Positions 27,701 through 42,700 are shown, counted from the first letter of the stretch. The stretch is 64,000 nt of DNA from Calliphora vicina (GCF_958450345.1 NC_088780.1:171226726-171290725), one strand, 5' to 3'. Program-made: numbers and translations. The notes: generated by a model from the letters alone, not told the origin.

Positions 27701-30700
27701 TGGTATTAATAGAATTTTTAAACTTTTTTTTATTTAATTTCAACATTAATACGAATACACATAGTATGTACTTATTTTGTATTTGCATACACACTCACAC
27801 ATACAAATGTCATATTAAATGCAAGATCGTCTCAACTTAAAATTCAACATTTTTGAAGTGCATAGAAAAAACCTATTATCTATATCTTCCAAATGTTTTC
27901 ATCTATATCCATTAGCCAGCCGTCAATGCAATATGCCCTATGTAACATGAGTTTGAAATAAAGATCAATGAAAATACTTGGAAAACAAGTAAGAAAGTAT
28001 GGTCGGTCAAGCCCGACCATATAATACACTACACCAAGTAAATGAGTAAAAATGTTTTTCTTTTAAATTATAATAATAATAATTGATATTCGTGAGTGAC
28101 TTTCGGAAGTGGGCCTTATATGGGAGCTACGACCAATTATGGAATTAGGTAGTGTGATTGATGTCTATATGAAAGTTTACTATGTTGAATTGTGTGTGTA
28201 TACCAAAATTTTTAGGAGATGTATGCATGTTAAAATGATTTTCGGAAATGGGTTTTACATGGGAGCTAAGACTAATTATGGACCGATCGTAACAAAATTT
28301 GGTGACATGAATTCGGTATATATAAAATTTATTTGGAGCTAAATTTGTGTAGATACATATATAATTTAAAGATTTATGATCGATAAAGTCCAATTTCGAG
28401 AGGACATTTGTATGGGGGCTAGGTGAAATAATGGACCGATTTTAGCCAGTTTCAATAGACTTGGTCCGAAAAAATTATATGTACCAAATTTTATCAAAAT
28501 ATCTTCAAAATTGCGACCTGTACTCTGCGCACAAAGTTTACATGGACAGCCAGCCAACCAGCCAGCCAGGCGGACGGACGGACTTCATTTAATCGACTCA
28601 GAAAGTGATTCTAAGTCGATCGGTATACTTTAAGGTGGGTGTTAGACCAATATTTTTGGGCGTTACAAACATCTGAGCAAACGCCTTATACCCTCCCCAC
28701 TATGGTGGTGTGGAGTATAAATAATGGAAAAATACAATATAAATTAAATTTAATTGCAATTTAAAATCCAGAGTGTTATAAACGATACTATCAGCGTAAC
28801 TACAAAAGAAATTTTAAAGTTAATTTTTGTTAAAGTGGACTTTATTTTAAAATAGAACTCTTGTTTTTTTCGTACCATAAGAAACATTTTAAAAAAGCTT
28901 ACGAAACTTTTTCCAACTCATACATTCAAATAAATGAAAATATTTTTCAATGAATGTAAATAAAAAAAGAAGAAATTTCAAATAATTAAAATAAAATAAA
29001 TAAAAGTTCAAAACAATAAGCTTATTTTATAAAAAACCATAGCAGAACAAGCAAGGTACAATTGTTAGAAAGTACGTTCTCAATTATACATTCCCTATAA
29101 CGTCAAACAAAAGAAAATTAGAAAAAAACAAAACGAAATGTCTAAGAGAAAAAAAAAATAATTAAACAAATTTTTGTGTATTTACTTTTTTTCCTAAAAT
29201 ATTCAATTCAAATTAAATTTTTTCCAAATAAATATGTGTTAGTTTTAATATAACGTGCAAAACATTGAGAAAACAAAATAAAAACTGATTAGAGTAAATG
29301 CGTTATTTGATGTTGTAGGGGTAAATATTGAAAACTCTCCCTAATAATTGTACCTGGTTGGTTCTACCATGATAAAAAACATAAAAATAAAACATTTAAA
29401 ATTATATATATTTGAAAGTTGTTTTATGGTACGAAATTTAAAATAGTAGTCAACTTTATGGAGTTGTAATCTACCTTAAGGCTTTTGTGGTTAGGCTGTA
29501 TATTTTTAACAGACTCAGACTTTACAAATATGATATGAATAACTGCTCTAATTACATACTTTGTATATAAATAAATCGATTCTTAAATGTTGAACATATT
29601 TCAAGAGTAATACAATCATATTCGAAATCATTTTCTTGGAGCATAGTTTGCTGAGTTGTGACGGTTTTGCATTAAGTGAAGCGGTATTCAATTCATTACC
29701 ATGTATATAAATAAATACGCCAGTGTGTGTTCAATATTTAAGTGGCAGAACTTTAATTAAAAAAATATGCATTTACATAAACACATAACGTATATTTCTA
29801 TATGCAGGTGCGGATCCAGGTCAACCATTTGAGGGGGGGATAATTAAAATTTGTTCTACATTTTTCTTTTTATTCCTTTTTTATATGAAAACTTTTCGGT
29901 TCTGGGGGGGATATTTCCTATTTCACTCCCTCTGGATCCGCGCCTGCTATATGTGTATGTACATTGTACAAGTACATGGTATATATTTAACAATTATTAA
30001 ACAAATCCACTAATAAACAGAAATGTTAAATTCATTTACACAAAAAGTGAACTCTTCACTATGCAAATATATGCAGAAAATTATTCAATAAATGTATAAT
30101 CTTAACTCTTTATAAATGCAAAAACATATACTTTTATACACCCTACAGAACATGGAACAAATTCCGCGTTGTGAAACTCCTTACACACTTACTATCTATG
30201 TATATACATACATACTAGTTTGTTAGTACACGGTTGTAAGTACACTTTTTAGTAATCTAGTATCTAAGCTCTTAACTAAATATTTAGAGAAATATTAGAA
30301 AAAAATAAACAAACAGTTGTGTGAATCTGACCTTAATCTCAATAAATTTGAATTAAAATCTAAAGTTTCTAAAATTATGAGCAATTTAAAAATAACATGT
30401 TAAATTAAAATAATTATTTTTATTCGTTTTATTCGAATATTTTTCGTAAGAAATTGTTCGATTAATCGAACGATCATAACTCCATTTTTATTGCCGAAAA
30501 ACCGATGTTCGCATTCTTATTTTTAGTGATTAAAAACATTGATTTTGATTGTTTTTGTGCACACATACTATGAAACAAAAATCAAGAACAAAATTATTTT
30601 CTAAATCCCGTGATAGTTTTATATCAACAACAAAAACAAAATATCAAAAATTTCAAAATGTTGTTTTTAGTTTTCATGAAATTTCAAACTCATTTTGGAG

Positions 30701-33700
30701 TTGAATTAATTTTTTTATTTGTATTGAAACAGTTTATTAGGGGTATTCACAATGTAGAGTCTATTTATTGACAAAGATTTAAATTTCTAATGTATTTTGC
30801 TTTTATTTTGTTGATATTGTGCTCTTTTAGTACATTACCAGGCCAAGTACATTGTGAATATCGCTATTGTATTTTTAGATATTTTTGTTTTCCCCATATA
30901 AAATGAAATATTAATAAAATTGTATTTTTGCCCGCATACATAATTGTAAATGTTAATATTTTAACCTATTATCTTGACTAAACAATTGTGATTGTGCCTT
31001 TATATACATGTGTATGTATATAAATAAAAATTTCAAAATTTAACCGGATATAAATAAGGGTTGGATAAGAGTTCTTTGAAATTCAATGTGATGAATTACA
31101 CTTGCTTTATTTTTGATAATTTACTAATAATTATTTTAATGAAATTTTTCTTGTCACTAATCCGTTATTTTTCTCCTCTCGTTCTCTCTCTCTCGCTTAT
31201 CCTTTGAAATTATGTACATTCGCAGCTGATTGTCTAAAAGACTTGAAAATTTTCGTGCCAGATGCTGTAATTATGGGAAACGCTGCAACATTGTCATGTC
31301 AGTATGATCTGGAACAGGTAAGTGAAAGACAACAAGCCATTAAGTAAAAAATAATAGAAAAAGGCAAAGAGTCCTGACACTTAAAAGAATTTATTTATTT
31401 ATTTTTTCAATGAACTTCATTAAATATTTTACTTGCATAAAGAGCAATACACAAAAAAAAAGAAAAAGAAACGTAAAAACGTAAAATAATTTTGAACAAT
31501 GTTGGCCAACAGCCCAGACTAATGGCAGAAACGTTCCTAACTAACCTTCCTAACTAACTGGCGTCCAACCATTCATGTGATACAATGTTCAGAAAAATAT
31601 TGCAAGGAGAAGGCAAGGAAGGATGTTCTTGCAGCAGTTTCTGTTGGCTCGGTGTCTTTGGTGAAAGATATCGTTGTTACACATCTTATAGTATAAAAAA
31701 TCCTAATTAAATTAATTGCAAGTGAAATTGTTTCTAAAACTGATGTTGTTCATCTTCATTTTTCTTGGATTTTTTCACATTTTGTTGTTATTGCTTTTTG
31801 TCTCTTATTAAAATACTTGTGTATGTGTGTGTTTTTCCTTTTCAGGCGGCCTTGTACTCAGTGCGTTGGTATTTTGGTACAGAGGAATTCTATCGTTTCG
31901 TGCCAAAGGAGTCACCGCCTACACTAGTGTTTCCCGTGTCTGGAATTAATGTTGATGTAAGTTATAAGCTTCTGTACTTGTGTTTTTGCTTTATCATCTT
32001 CGTGCTGGTTAGTTTTTTTTGGCTCGTATACAGGTGTTGGCCGCAAAATCAAGAACATTTATATGTGAAATGCGTATGCAAATAGGTATATTCATATTTG
32101 GAACAGCAAAACAGTTTGAACATTGAATAGTTAATCCTAACATGTAATTCTGACCCATCCCTGTATTTACTTACAAGCTTGTATGCCAACCAATACTATT
32201 ACATTCAGTATAGTTTTCATTATCTGTTTTGGTGTTTGTGTCGTTGTCGTTGTTATTGTTTTTGATTTGGTTACTGTCTGTCGTTGTGTTTGTTACTAAA
32301 ACTAAACAACATTTTAAAACACTGAATTTAGTTTTTGTATGTTTTAGTTAAAAATAAGAGACAGTGCTTGTGAAGGAATGCGCATAAATCATGAACACGC
32401 GTGGGCACTCCAAATGCTGCTACATTACATATTTTTCAATATCTGCATATGAATGAAAGTGTCCATGAACGTATGCATGTGTTTGCAATAATGATTTGAC
32501 TATGTATATTGTTATTTGACGCACACCTAAGTATATACATTATTCTGGGTCGATTTGTATGGACGATCAAAAAGTAAAAAAAAACGTATAGCAGAAACAC
32601 AATCTACGGAAAATTCTAAGAAAGTTTCCTCAAGAAACCATAGGTCTAAAATCAAATCCGATCTTGAGCATTTCGTCTTTTACCCAATAAAAAAAAACCA
32701 TTAAAAAAATATATATATGTACTGAAATATCATTGGATAAAGGACGAAATACGCAAGATAGAATTTGATTTTAGACCTATGGTTTCTTGGGGAAAATTTC
32801 TTAGAATTTTCCGTAGAATGCGTTTCTGCAATACGATTTTTTGTGAAAAAATCGACCACCCTAATATACATATGTTCATTAGAGAGGGTCAATTTTTTTC
32901 TCGTCCAAGAAGTTAGCAAAATCGTAATCTACGATGCATTCTAAGAAGGTTTGAAGAAGAAACCATGTGTCTAAAATCTAAATTGCTAAACTTTTCCTTT
33001 CGTATCTTATATTTTTGTTGAAATATGTGTAACATTTTATTGAGCTTTTAAGAAACTTGACTATGTTTGGGGTTGTTTGAAAGAAAAGAGAGGTAGAAAA
33101 GATGAATCTTTGCAAATGGAGAATATTAAAAATAAACTTCACTCGAGGATGGTTACAAAATCTCATATCGTAGTTGTGCGAGAACCTAAAACCGAGGTTT
33201 TGGGTCACAGTAGGGGAAATAAATCTGTAACTTCCCACGACTATAGAGGAGCTTTTTCTGAGCTTAAGTTTTGAATTTGGACTCTTAACACTAAGGTGGG
33301 GCGGAGCTTTAAGGCCCCAAATTGGGGTATATTAAAAATTAAAAATGATGCAAAGAAGAGAGCTACAAAATTATGTAACTATATTTTATCTTTTATAGTT
33401 TTTACTTACCTTGATCTGGATTTTTGCAAAATCTCTCCCGATTTTTTTCAATTATTATTAGGAAAGAATTATTTCAAAATTGATACCATGTCAAAAGTTA
33501 AGTGCACTTAAATTAAACAAATTTTAAATAGTATTTTTTCGAAAAAAGTACTTACATTAATCTTTAGTTACACAGAAAAAACAAACAAATAATACGGTAA
33601 CATTTTGGGAAGTACTATAGAAGACAAATTATTTCAATAATTCTATAACTGCGTGGTCAAGAACCATAGTCAAGTTTCTTAAAAGGTTATTATGATTGAT

Positions 33701-36700
33701 AGCATGTTTAAACATAAATATAAAATTTGAAAGGAAACGTTTTGCGTTAAAAATGGGAAGCTCTACCTTGATTTCAGACCCATGGTTTCTTTGACAACCG
33801 CTTGATGCATTTTTTTTTATACATACAAATTGACCCACTCTAATGTACATAATATATACATTACAGGGATCCAAAATAATAGTTTTATGTATTGTAAAAA
33901 TACAGTCTGTAAAATATTAGCATGATATGATAACGAAAGTGCTCTGAACTGTGGAGATGAGTTTTTACGTAAAACAATCGATATATGTACATAATTATCA
34001 TCAGGGAAACCAAAATATGCAAATGCATGTTTTTTCTGGTGAGTCTAATGAGCACATGGATAAGATATTTACACGTTTCAGAACTATTTAAGAATTTTGG
34101 CATCGATTTGTTAGTGCATATTTTACCCTTAAATGCATATTTTTGCATATATTTGTTTTAAGAGCATATTTATGTCATATTTTTGCGTTTTAGAGCATAT
34201 TTTACTGTTTAATAGCATATTTTGACTTTATCAAACAAATTTTGTATTACTTATTTTTCGCTATTGTGTTTGTTTAAAATTCAAAATTGAAAAATAGATG
34301 GATTTTCACCAAAAAAAAAAAAAAATTAAAAACAAAAATTTTATTTTTAAAATTTGAAAAAAAATAAAAAAAACAATTCGAAAAATTTTTTTTCCAAAAA
34401 ATTAAAAAACTGAAAAAAAAATTTTGTTCAGCTAAAAATATTCAAATTTTTTATAATTTTGTGAAGGGTATATCAGATTCGAAACAGCCAAATATAGCTC
34501 TCTTACTAGTTTTAATATAAAATAAGCACTATTTTAATAATAGCGCCATCTAAATATCAAATTTTAGTTCTAATTCAAACTTAACCGTTCTAAGTGTTAA
34601 AGAAATATTTGGTTAATTCACAAGTTCTCTTATCATGTCATAATGTCCTAATATTTCACAATGGTTTTTATTGCTTTTCAAGCAAAAAGTGTCCTAAAAT
34701 AATACAACTCTGTATGCTATGTTTATTGTGTTATCGTAACCAACCAGAAAAGATCTGCGCCGAATGCCTAAGAGTCAGTTAAGCCGAGCTGCCGAGTCGT
34801 GATATATTGGAACATTATGACAATATGACTGAGATGAATGAGAGACCTTGTGAATTGACCAATTGTCTTTTAAATTTGCTCCTATGACACCAGTTGATGT
34901 CGAAAGAACATTTTCTATGTTTAAAAATTATATAAAAGTTTGTTTTTTTAAGAGAATATTTTTTAAATTTTAAGAGCATATTTTAAAGTTTTTACTGCAT
35001 ATTTAAAGAGCTTAAAACGCTTTTTTTTAGAGCATATTAGCGGTTTCCCTGATTATCATTATAATGTAATATAAAAGAAAAAAATTGGTTAAAAAATGTT
35101 AAAGTTATTAAAAATTTTAAATTTTTGCCTTCTCCTGGAAATTTCAAATTATTTGAGTTAGGGCCTTTTTACATGAGACCAAATATGAGTATAGCCAAAA
35201 AAATATTGATTTTTTTTAACAGCAGTTTCAAAACTATATTTTCCAAAAGTTTTGTTAATGACATTCATTGAATGTCATTTTGGGATTTATTGAGGGTATA
35301 TAAGTAGTGTTTATAAAAAGTCGACTTTTGTCGGTTAACCGAAAATCTGCCTTTTTAGAAAACCGGGTTTTCGGTTAACCGACATTAAAAGGAATTATTT
35401 TAAAAGTTTAAACAATACATTATACCTAACTTTAAAATTTGTAGTTTTTAGTAATCAGGAATACTTAATATTAAATAACTATAAATATGCAAAAGTGCTA
35501 AGTCGATTTTATTTTGAAAACATTTAAAATTATTATCTCAGTCAAATGGAATTTAGTATAAATGTGTTACCTATAAATGTAAATCATAAATATTTTAATT
35601 AAATATTTGATAATTTTTAAATTTATTATCAACTTCCAAAAGTAATATTTAACAAATTTTAAAAATATTTAAAGGGGGAAGAGGGGTGGTTGGTGTTTGT
35701 CGGTATATACCATATTTTTTTGGCCATACAATCTTGGAGCACTCTAGTATACAAAACATACAAACAAAGTTATTTTCACAAGCAACACATACGTGTTGTT
35801 ATGCTAAAGTTTTTAAGGCTTTTGCATTCAGTCGCAAAAAATCACATGCACGCTAAATAACTATAGAAAATGGGAAATATTCTACTACAAGGAAAATTCT
35901 CCTACTGGGGCTATTCGAAATTAATTAAAATTATGTACTTAAAATATAAATTTTAACAAAAGGTATTTCAATTTGTTGCCAACTTCATTCTAGTTCGAAT
36001 TTTTAATTTGACTAAAGAAAAACAAATTAACACTGCAAACATATTTACCTTCTAATACACTATATTGTACAACTTGTTCACCTGCAATAATGTTACAATT
36101 CAAAATCAGACATTAAAAATGTATGTATGTTATTGATTTTAGCCTGCTGTATTAGTTTGAACAATATTAGTGTTTAATGCGCATAAAATATGACGTAAAA
36201 ACCGAAATTTTAAAAATATAATCTAAAAAACCAAATGTGAATTTTTAAGCTAAAAAGGTGTATTATTGTTACAAAATTTACATAAAAACAATTATGTACA
36301 ATTTTTCAAGAAAGACGTCGACTTTTTTTAATTATTCATTGGAGATTTTAAATATGCTTCAACAGTACTTTATATAAACCAAAATAGATCTATTTTTAAA
36401 ATTAAACAATAGCATTTTTCATATTTTGACAGTCGCTGCTGAGATTCAAAAGACAAAATCAATTCGCAAAATTTCTTTAAAATAAAATCTTTCATTGACT
36501 GAAAAATTTAGAAAAACAGTAGGTACTAAATCAATTTATATTCGTGCGAGTTCCAAACATAATTTATTTACAATAAAATACTAACTTTAATATTAGAAAG
36601 ATAATTAAAAAATATTTACTTGAAACTACGTTGATTTAACTTTATTTGTGTCATCTTTTCTTTGAACTTAGAAAGTGGAGAAATGCATTAAGTGTAATAA

Positions 36701-39700
36701 ATTAGCGTTAGTTATTATTAATTACATGTTAAATGAAGAAAGAAAGAAAGAAAAACAGCTAAAGGTATTTTTTTATTAATATTGTAGTATTGATACATAT
36801 ACACATCTCATCTACTATTATCTACATACAATTTTTAAAATAAAACTTGCTCTTTGTTTTATGAAATATATTTAAAATTACCTTTCTTACTTTGATGGGT
36901 CTGACTTTATTAAATTTTACATCAATTAGTGTGAAATTGGATAAAATGAGAGTAGAAAGGAAAACGGAAAATAGCTAGAAATATCTTAAAACAGAAAGAT
37001 TCTGGTGATAAATAATTAAAATGTTTCTGGATTAAATCACTATCGTAAAAAAACTTTAAAGTTTAATTTGGAGATTATGTCGGTCCAGCAACAATAAAAT
37101 ATACATTTAATCTTAATTTATTATAAATTTATTTTTAATTTTTGTCATTTTAACTTTCTTTGTACTATAATGAAATGGTATTTTAAAATTTAGCATGTAA
37201 AAGTTTTAATATATCATTATTATAAGTACACTCTCTCGATGAAGCCATTAGTCCACTTGAATGAAGCCAATCGATAAAATGGACTAAGCCATTTTCCCAA
37301 CACACATTTAAGCTTGATATTAAACTAACAATTAGAAAATGTTAAGATTTCAAATCTTTTTTCAATAAAAATGTTGGTTTTTTATTAATAAAGAATTACA
37401 TTTAACAGCAAATGAAAAAAAAATAGATTTTTTAAAAGTTTGATTTGTGTCTGATGGGTAAAAACTTTCCCTCTCACACAAACAGTTGAATTATAAATTA
37501 GGAAAATATTTTAGTTGCATTTGCATATATGTATTTGGCTCATTCGGTTTTAGTTTTTGTTTTTACATGTTTGCATTAATCATTTATATGGCTAATGGCC
37601 ATGCTAATGTATGGCTTATACATACTTCATATTTCAGACAAGAGAATAATAAAAGTTTTCAATATTTTTTTCATTTGAATTTTTGCATAACAAACAATTC
37701 TAATTTTGTTCGGAACGATTTTATAACTCATGTGTTGCAATCAACGTTGCTCAACCACAATTTGGCCAAATGCATGTGATTGGTTTGTTTGCTCGAGCCT
37801 GCCAAATACCCGGTCCGCACCTGATCAATACCAAAGAACATCATTGAAATTGCAAATATTATCAAAAGCTTACATATTCGCCCATACATACGACTACATA
37901 ACATAACATATGTATGTAAATAGTAGATGCATATCCCAGCAGTTCTACAAGTAGTCAATGTATCCCTAAAAGACAGTAGTTTTTACTAATGACTGATTGC
38001 TTGGCACTTATGTGCTCTTTGTAGTGCAGAGATAAGTTAATTGGTTACTTTATATATCCCTGGTAACCTAGCATGAAGTCAATGGTCACCTTACTGTCTC
38101 TAAATAATCTAGAGTGTAGTCACTTTAAACGTTTAGTAGTTATATTACCCACCAGACGTAATCTATTAGAAAATAGTTGGAAATAGGTTTTGTATTTTCT
38201 GATAGATGTAATTTCTGACTAGCTAAGGTCCATTAGTTTCCGCTTAGCACACATAAATACATGTTAAAGTAACTACATAGTTATGTAGCCAATCCAGTAA
38301 CTAGTTAGATGGATGCAATCGCTATGTAAATCACATGCATTAACCACTTTGGAATATCAATCGCTTTTTAATCTATGTAGGGTCAATTGCTTAGGACACG
38401 CACATGTTAAAATAACTATTCACTTAGCGTTTTATGTAACTAGTGGTGACCGTATATGATAAGTCAGTCGGGGCAATCACCCAGAACTGCTGGCATACTT
38501 GCATCTATGTATATTTTGTATACAAATGCATATGTATTTGGTTTGTGTTGTACTGTTGTATGTACATTAGGGTGTTTTTATTACTTTTTCAGCTTAGAAT
38601 GACACTTGGTATAATACTGTAATGTTCAAAATTTGAGTCATCAAACCAGCTCCAAAGTTTGGCAATGTATTTGCAATTTGTATTTTTATATTTTTGTGAA
38701 AATATTTTTCTTAAATATTAAATTTTACATTTTACATAACGGAATTGTATCTTTTTAAAAAGCAATATTGCTACCAATTCGAAACGGTTAAAAGATAACG
38801 GTATTTTGATTTGACTTGTATTTATAATAAAATTTACAAAAATTAAAAAAAAATGGCATAAACTCTATCAAAAATTTGTATTTTCATAGAAATAACAAGA
38901 CATTGGTTTCCTCATCCATAATGCTCTAAATTCTGAATCGGTCTCAACTAAAAATCTCGCAAAGTGGTAACAAAATTTTGATGTATTGTGGTTCCAGTAG
39001 TACAAAAATGGTAAACATTTTAAATTCTATGGATAGATTTTTTTAAAATTTTTTTTCTAAAATTGTGAATATTTTAAATGTTTCTCCACATAATTTATGA
39101 TAACTCAAAAACGTTTAGTCCGATATTATTAAAGTAAATTTAAAAAAGTTAATATTTACATAGCCTTTAATACGGTTTTAATCTCAGTAGTTTCGGAGTT
39201 ATAATAACAAATTGAGGCAAAAAATATATTTTTTACATGATAATAGCAAATTTTTGTGTTTTAAAAAACTCAACGAAAACGGCAGAACTTGTTCAGGTTT
39301 ATTACTATATCGCAAAGCCGAATATAATGGGAACCAAAGGAGATATCGAAGATAAAAATCGATGGATTATTTTCGAATTTATTCACAATTAAGTGAATTC
39401 GCTAATTTTCAGAAAATTATATGTTTGTACAAGCGTGTACTATGTACATTTTACATGTGTTTTGTTTTTGTTAAAATTTGTGTTACAATAACAAAACACA
39501 TGTAAAATTTACACTCAAAGTACACGCTTGTACGCACATACCATTTTCTGTAAATAAGCGAATTCACTTAATTGTGAATAAATTCGAAAATAGCCTATCG
39601 ATTTTTATGATCGATATCTCATTTTGTTCCTATTACATGTGGCTTTCGGACATCGTTCGGACGTCGTATTTTCAAACCGCTTTCAAACACTATGAGGTAC

Positions 39701-42700
39701 ATGGTAGTTACTTTTGCGGAAGGTTTTGTTACAATTCAGTGTAGGGAGTAGTGTAGGGTACAAATATATACAGGAGTGCGCGTGCATGTATAAATGTTTA
39801 AATTATTGTAAGTGTTTTATTATTTATACTCATATATTAATGCAGTTTTACAACGACAGCCACTACAGACAGTAGTTTGCATAAAATGCATACTTTATTA
39901 TGTGACAAAACATAGCAGAACTTCCGCTGTTGCAAGTTAGAAAAAATTCAAACGAATTTTTTGAATGACAAATCCACAACAACCAAAAAAAAAATTAAAA
40001 CTAAGTTAACAGTCATTCAAATAAATATTTCGCTTTTACATAAAATTATTTAATTTTTGTTGTTTTCTGTTTAACAGAAAAGGAAAACCGTCCACTGTAA
40101 CGCTGTGTGAATTGTGTCCGTGTCTGTGTTTGTGGCAGTGATTTAAGTAAATGAGTGGTTTCCGCATTTTTATTTCACATTGTGTTTATTTGAATGTATG
40201 TATGTGTTTTTTTTCCTTTATCCTTTTGGTTTCGTGGAAGTGAAAAGAAGTTAATTTTTTATTGCGGAAAGTATTTTAGTTTGTTTTGTTTATTTTTTTT
40301 TTCTCTAGCGTTTTTTGGTTTTTTTTTTAATTTAATTTTCTAACAATACTCGGGAGATTTATGCTTAATTCTCAGTCGGGAAGACTAAAACTTCTCTAAT
40401 GAATTACTTCCTTTTTTCGCTTAGTTGTCCTCTTAAGTGTTCATATGAATATTAACATGTATGTGTTTGTATTCGCATGTAGGTTTCCATGGATGTGTGT
40501 AAGGATTTTAAATGAATTTGTTGAGTGTTTGTTCGTATAGCAGTCGGTTAGCCGGGCTGTGTCTGGTTGTTTGTCAGTTTCATTGTGAATGTGAATGAAA
40601 TGAGTGTGTGAGCATCATATTTTTATGAAAAACTTTTATGTTTTAATGATAATTTTTAATATTTTAATGGATGTTATATGCATCTACATAAATACATACA
40701 TATTAACATTTTTTCACTTGGAAATTGTTTAAAATGAGAGCACACACATGTACTATATACGAATATTTCTATGTACATGTTTCGCATCTAACCAACATTT
40801 TTGTTTTGTAAATTTTGTACTCATGTTAAAAGAAGAGTTAAGCTTTATTATGGTTTTTCGCTACAAAAAAAAAAGGAAAAATCTTCACATCAGTTTATTT
40901 TTATATTTATGTTTTTATTTTCCAACCACATAAGTTGCTGCCACACCCAAATTTTTCTATATTCCAGCATGTTGACAAAAAAGAAAAGTGAAAAATAATA
41001 ATAGAAAGATGGTAAAAAAATAATAACAACAATCATGTATCTCATGCGTCATACATACACATGTACATATGTACAATTCTTGCAGAAAACAAAACCCTTT
41101 ATGAGCCGTGTGCGGTTATCTAAGTAAACATTGCAAATTTACTAAAATCGTTTCAGTTTCTTTTTTTTCGTTTTGTTTGTTAGTACTACTACAAAGGAGT
41201 AAATTTACTGCAATTTACTAAAAATCAAAGAATCAGACAACATTGGAATCACATTGGACATTCTAATGAAAAAGAAATGTATAAATATAGAAAAAATATA
41301 TATGTATTTGAATGCGCATTGTAGGGTTAATAATAAATTGCAGTTATCTCCTCTAAGTGACTGCCAAGTTTAGTTTTGCTTGTTTCCGTTTTTCTGACAC
41401 CAACACTTAACTGTTCGTGTAGATGTCTTTAGAAAAAAAACGTAGTTTTTCCCCTGAACTAAAAAATGTGTGTTCTTTTCTATGGTTTCAAATAAATTCC
41501 ATACATTCAGACACACCGAATCTGTATGTATGCATGTGTAGTTATAAATATTTGTCATTATTTTTCTATTTCTCATTTAATGTGGGCCCCTTTTGCTTAA
41601 AAGAAAAGTAAACAATGACACTGACACACGACAAATCTCATTATTATGAATTTAATCTTGGACTGAAATGTGTTCAAATGTCAGAATAATAAAATAAATT
41701 TAAATATAACGCAAACCTTATTGTAAGCAACACTTAAACATAAAAAGCACGAATATGGTGAACAGAGACTTAACGAAGTTTAAACTCAACCCAAAACCCA
41801 ATACGTAATAAAAAAAAACCGAAGAAACTCATTTAACGTGGAAATGTGTTCATTAAAATTAATTAAAAAATGCCGTCGAATATTTTAAGCATTTTAAATT
41901 CAAATGAAACCCTGATACTTCTCTCACGTGAACTTCTTAACGGCAGAGGTGCACAAAACAACAACAGCGATTCAAGGAAAATGTTCCCAAGTATATACAT
42001 ATGTACATATGTATGTATGTACATTCAAAAATACACCTAGAATTTATATCGTCGTACTGCTTGATATCCTTCTGTTAAGCCTGTGTCCTTCGCATCTCTC
42101 GCATACATACAAACATGCATACTTATATTTGTATGTTAGAGTACGCGGGTGTGCGAGTGTTTGTGTGTGTGTGTGTTAATGACTTTTCCATAAATTTGCA
42201 TTTCCAATATTGTTCAAGTGTAGACTACTTGTATCACTACTACTTGAATCGGATAAAATGTCACTTGACAGCGGTAGATATCAGTTGCAGATGACAACAA
42301 GAGTTACCCGAGACACGACATTTGCACAAAATGCAAATACTTGCACTCTTATGTGCAGTGTAGATAGATACAACAACTACAATAACGTCAACATAACCTA
42401 CACACAACTACACGCAGATATCATGAAGTAGGCAGATGAAATTATTCAAATTTATTAAGGCAAATGTACTTTTGAATAGTTCTCTTCTCATTCTCCTCAA
42501 AACTCACTCGTACAGTTTAAATAAAATACAATTAAATAACGTTAATAATAAAATCTAAAGAAATTATCAAGCATACATCATAAACAAATGATGACAAGAC
42601 CCAATTACACATCGGTATTCTACATCTAGTTTCTTAAATATAAAGAGAAAAATAAAATTTTAATACAATTTTAATAAAAATTTTAAATATTTTAAACCTA

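Larger units (their letters stand above)
34002..35051 (+). mobile_element. hAT element derivative with perfect 8-bp duplication ATTATCAT
   Basis: The termini CAGGGAAACC and GGTTTCCCTG are perfect inverted repeats, flanked by identical ATTATCAT octamers (33994-34001 and 35052-35059). Multiple GCATATTTT-like motifs cluster inside both ends, a known subterminal feature of hAT elements. Near the right end is a transposase C-terminal remnant (34866-34940). The interior is otherwise deleted and carries a W repeat (34609-34862) and a reversed fragment of repeat R (about 34455-34510). It cannot encode a full transposase. Confidence 0.9.

Noticed and set aside
28109..28393. Peptides with ...GANTNYGPI-like content on both strands
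   Set aside because: They recur wherever family Q units occur and are translations of a non-coding dispersed repeat.
41928..42179. 83-codon frame ending in VCVCVC
   Set aside because: Driven by CATA and GTGT microsatellites; not supported as coding.
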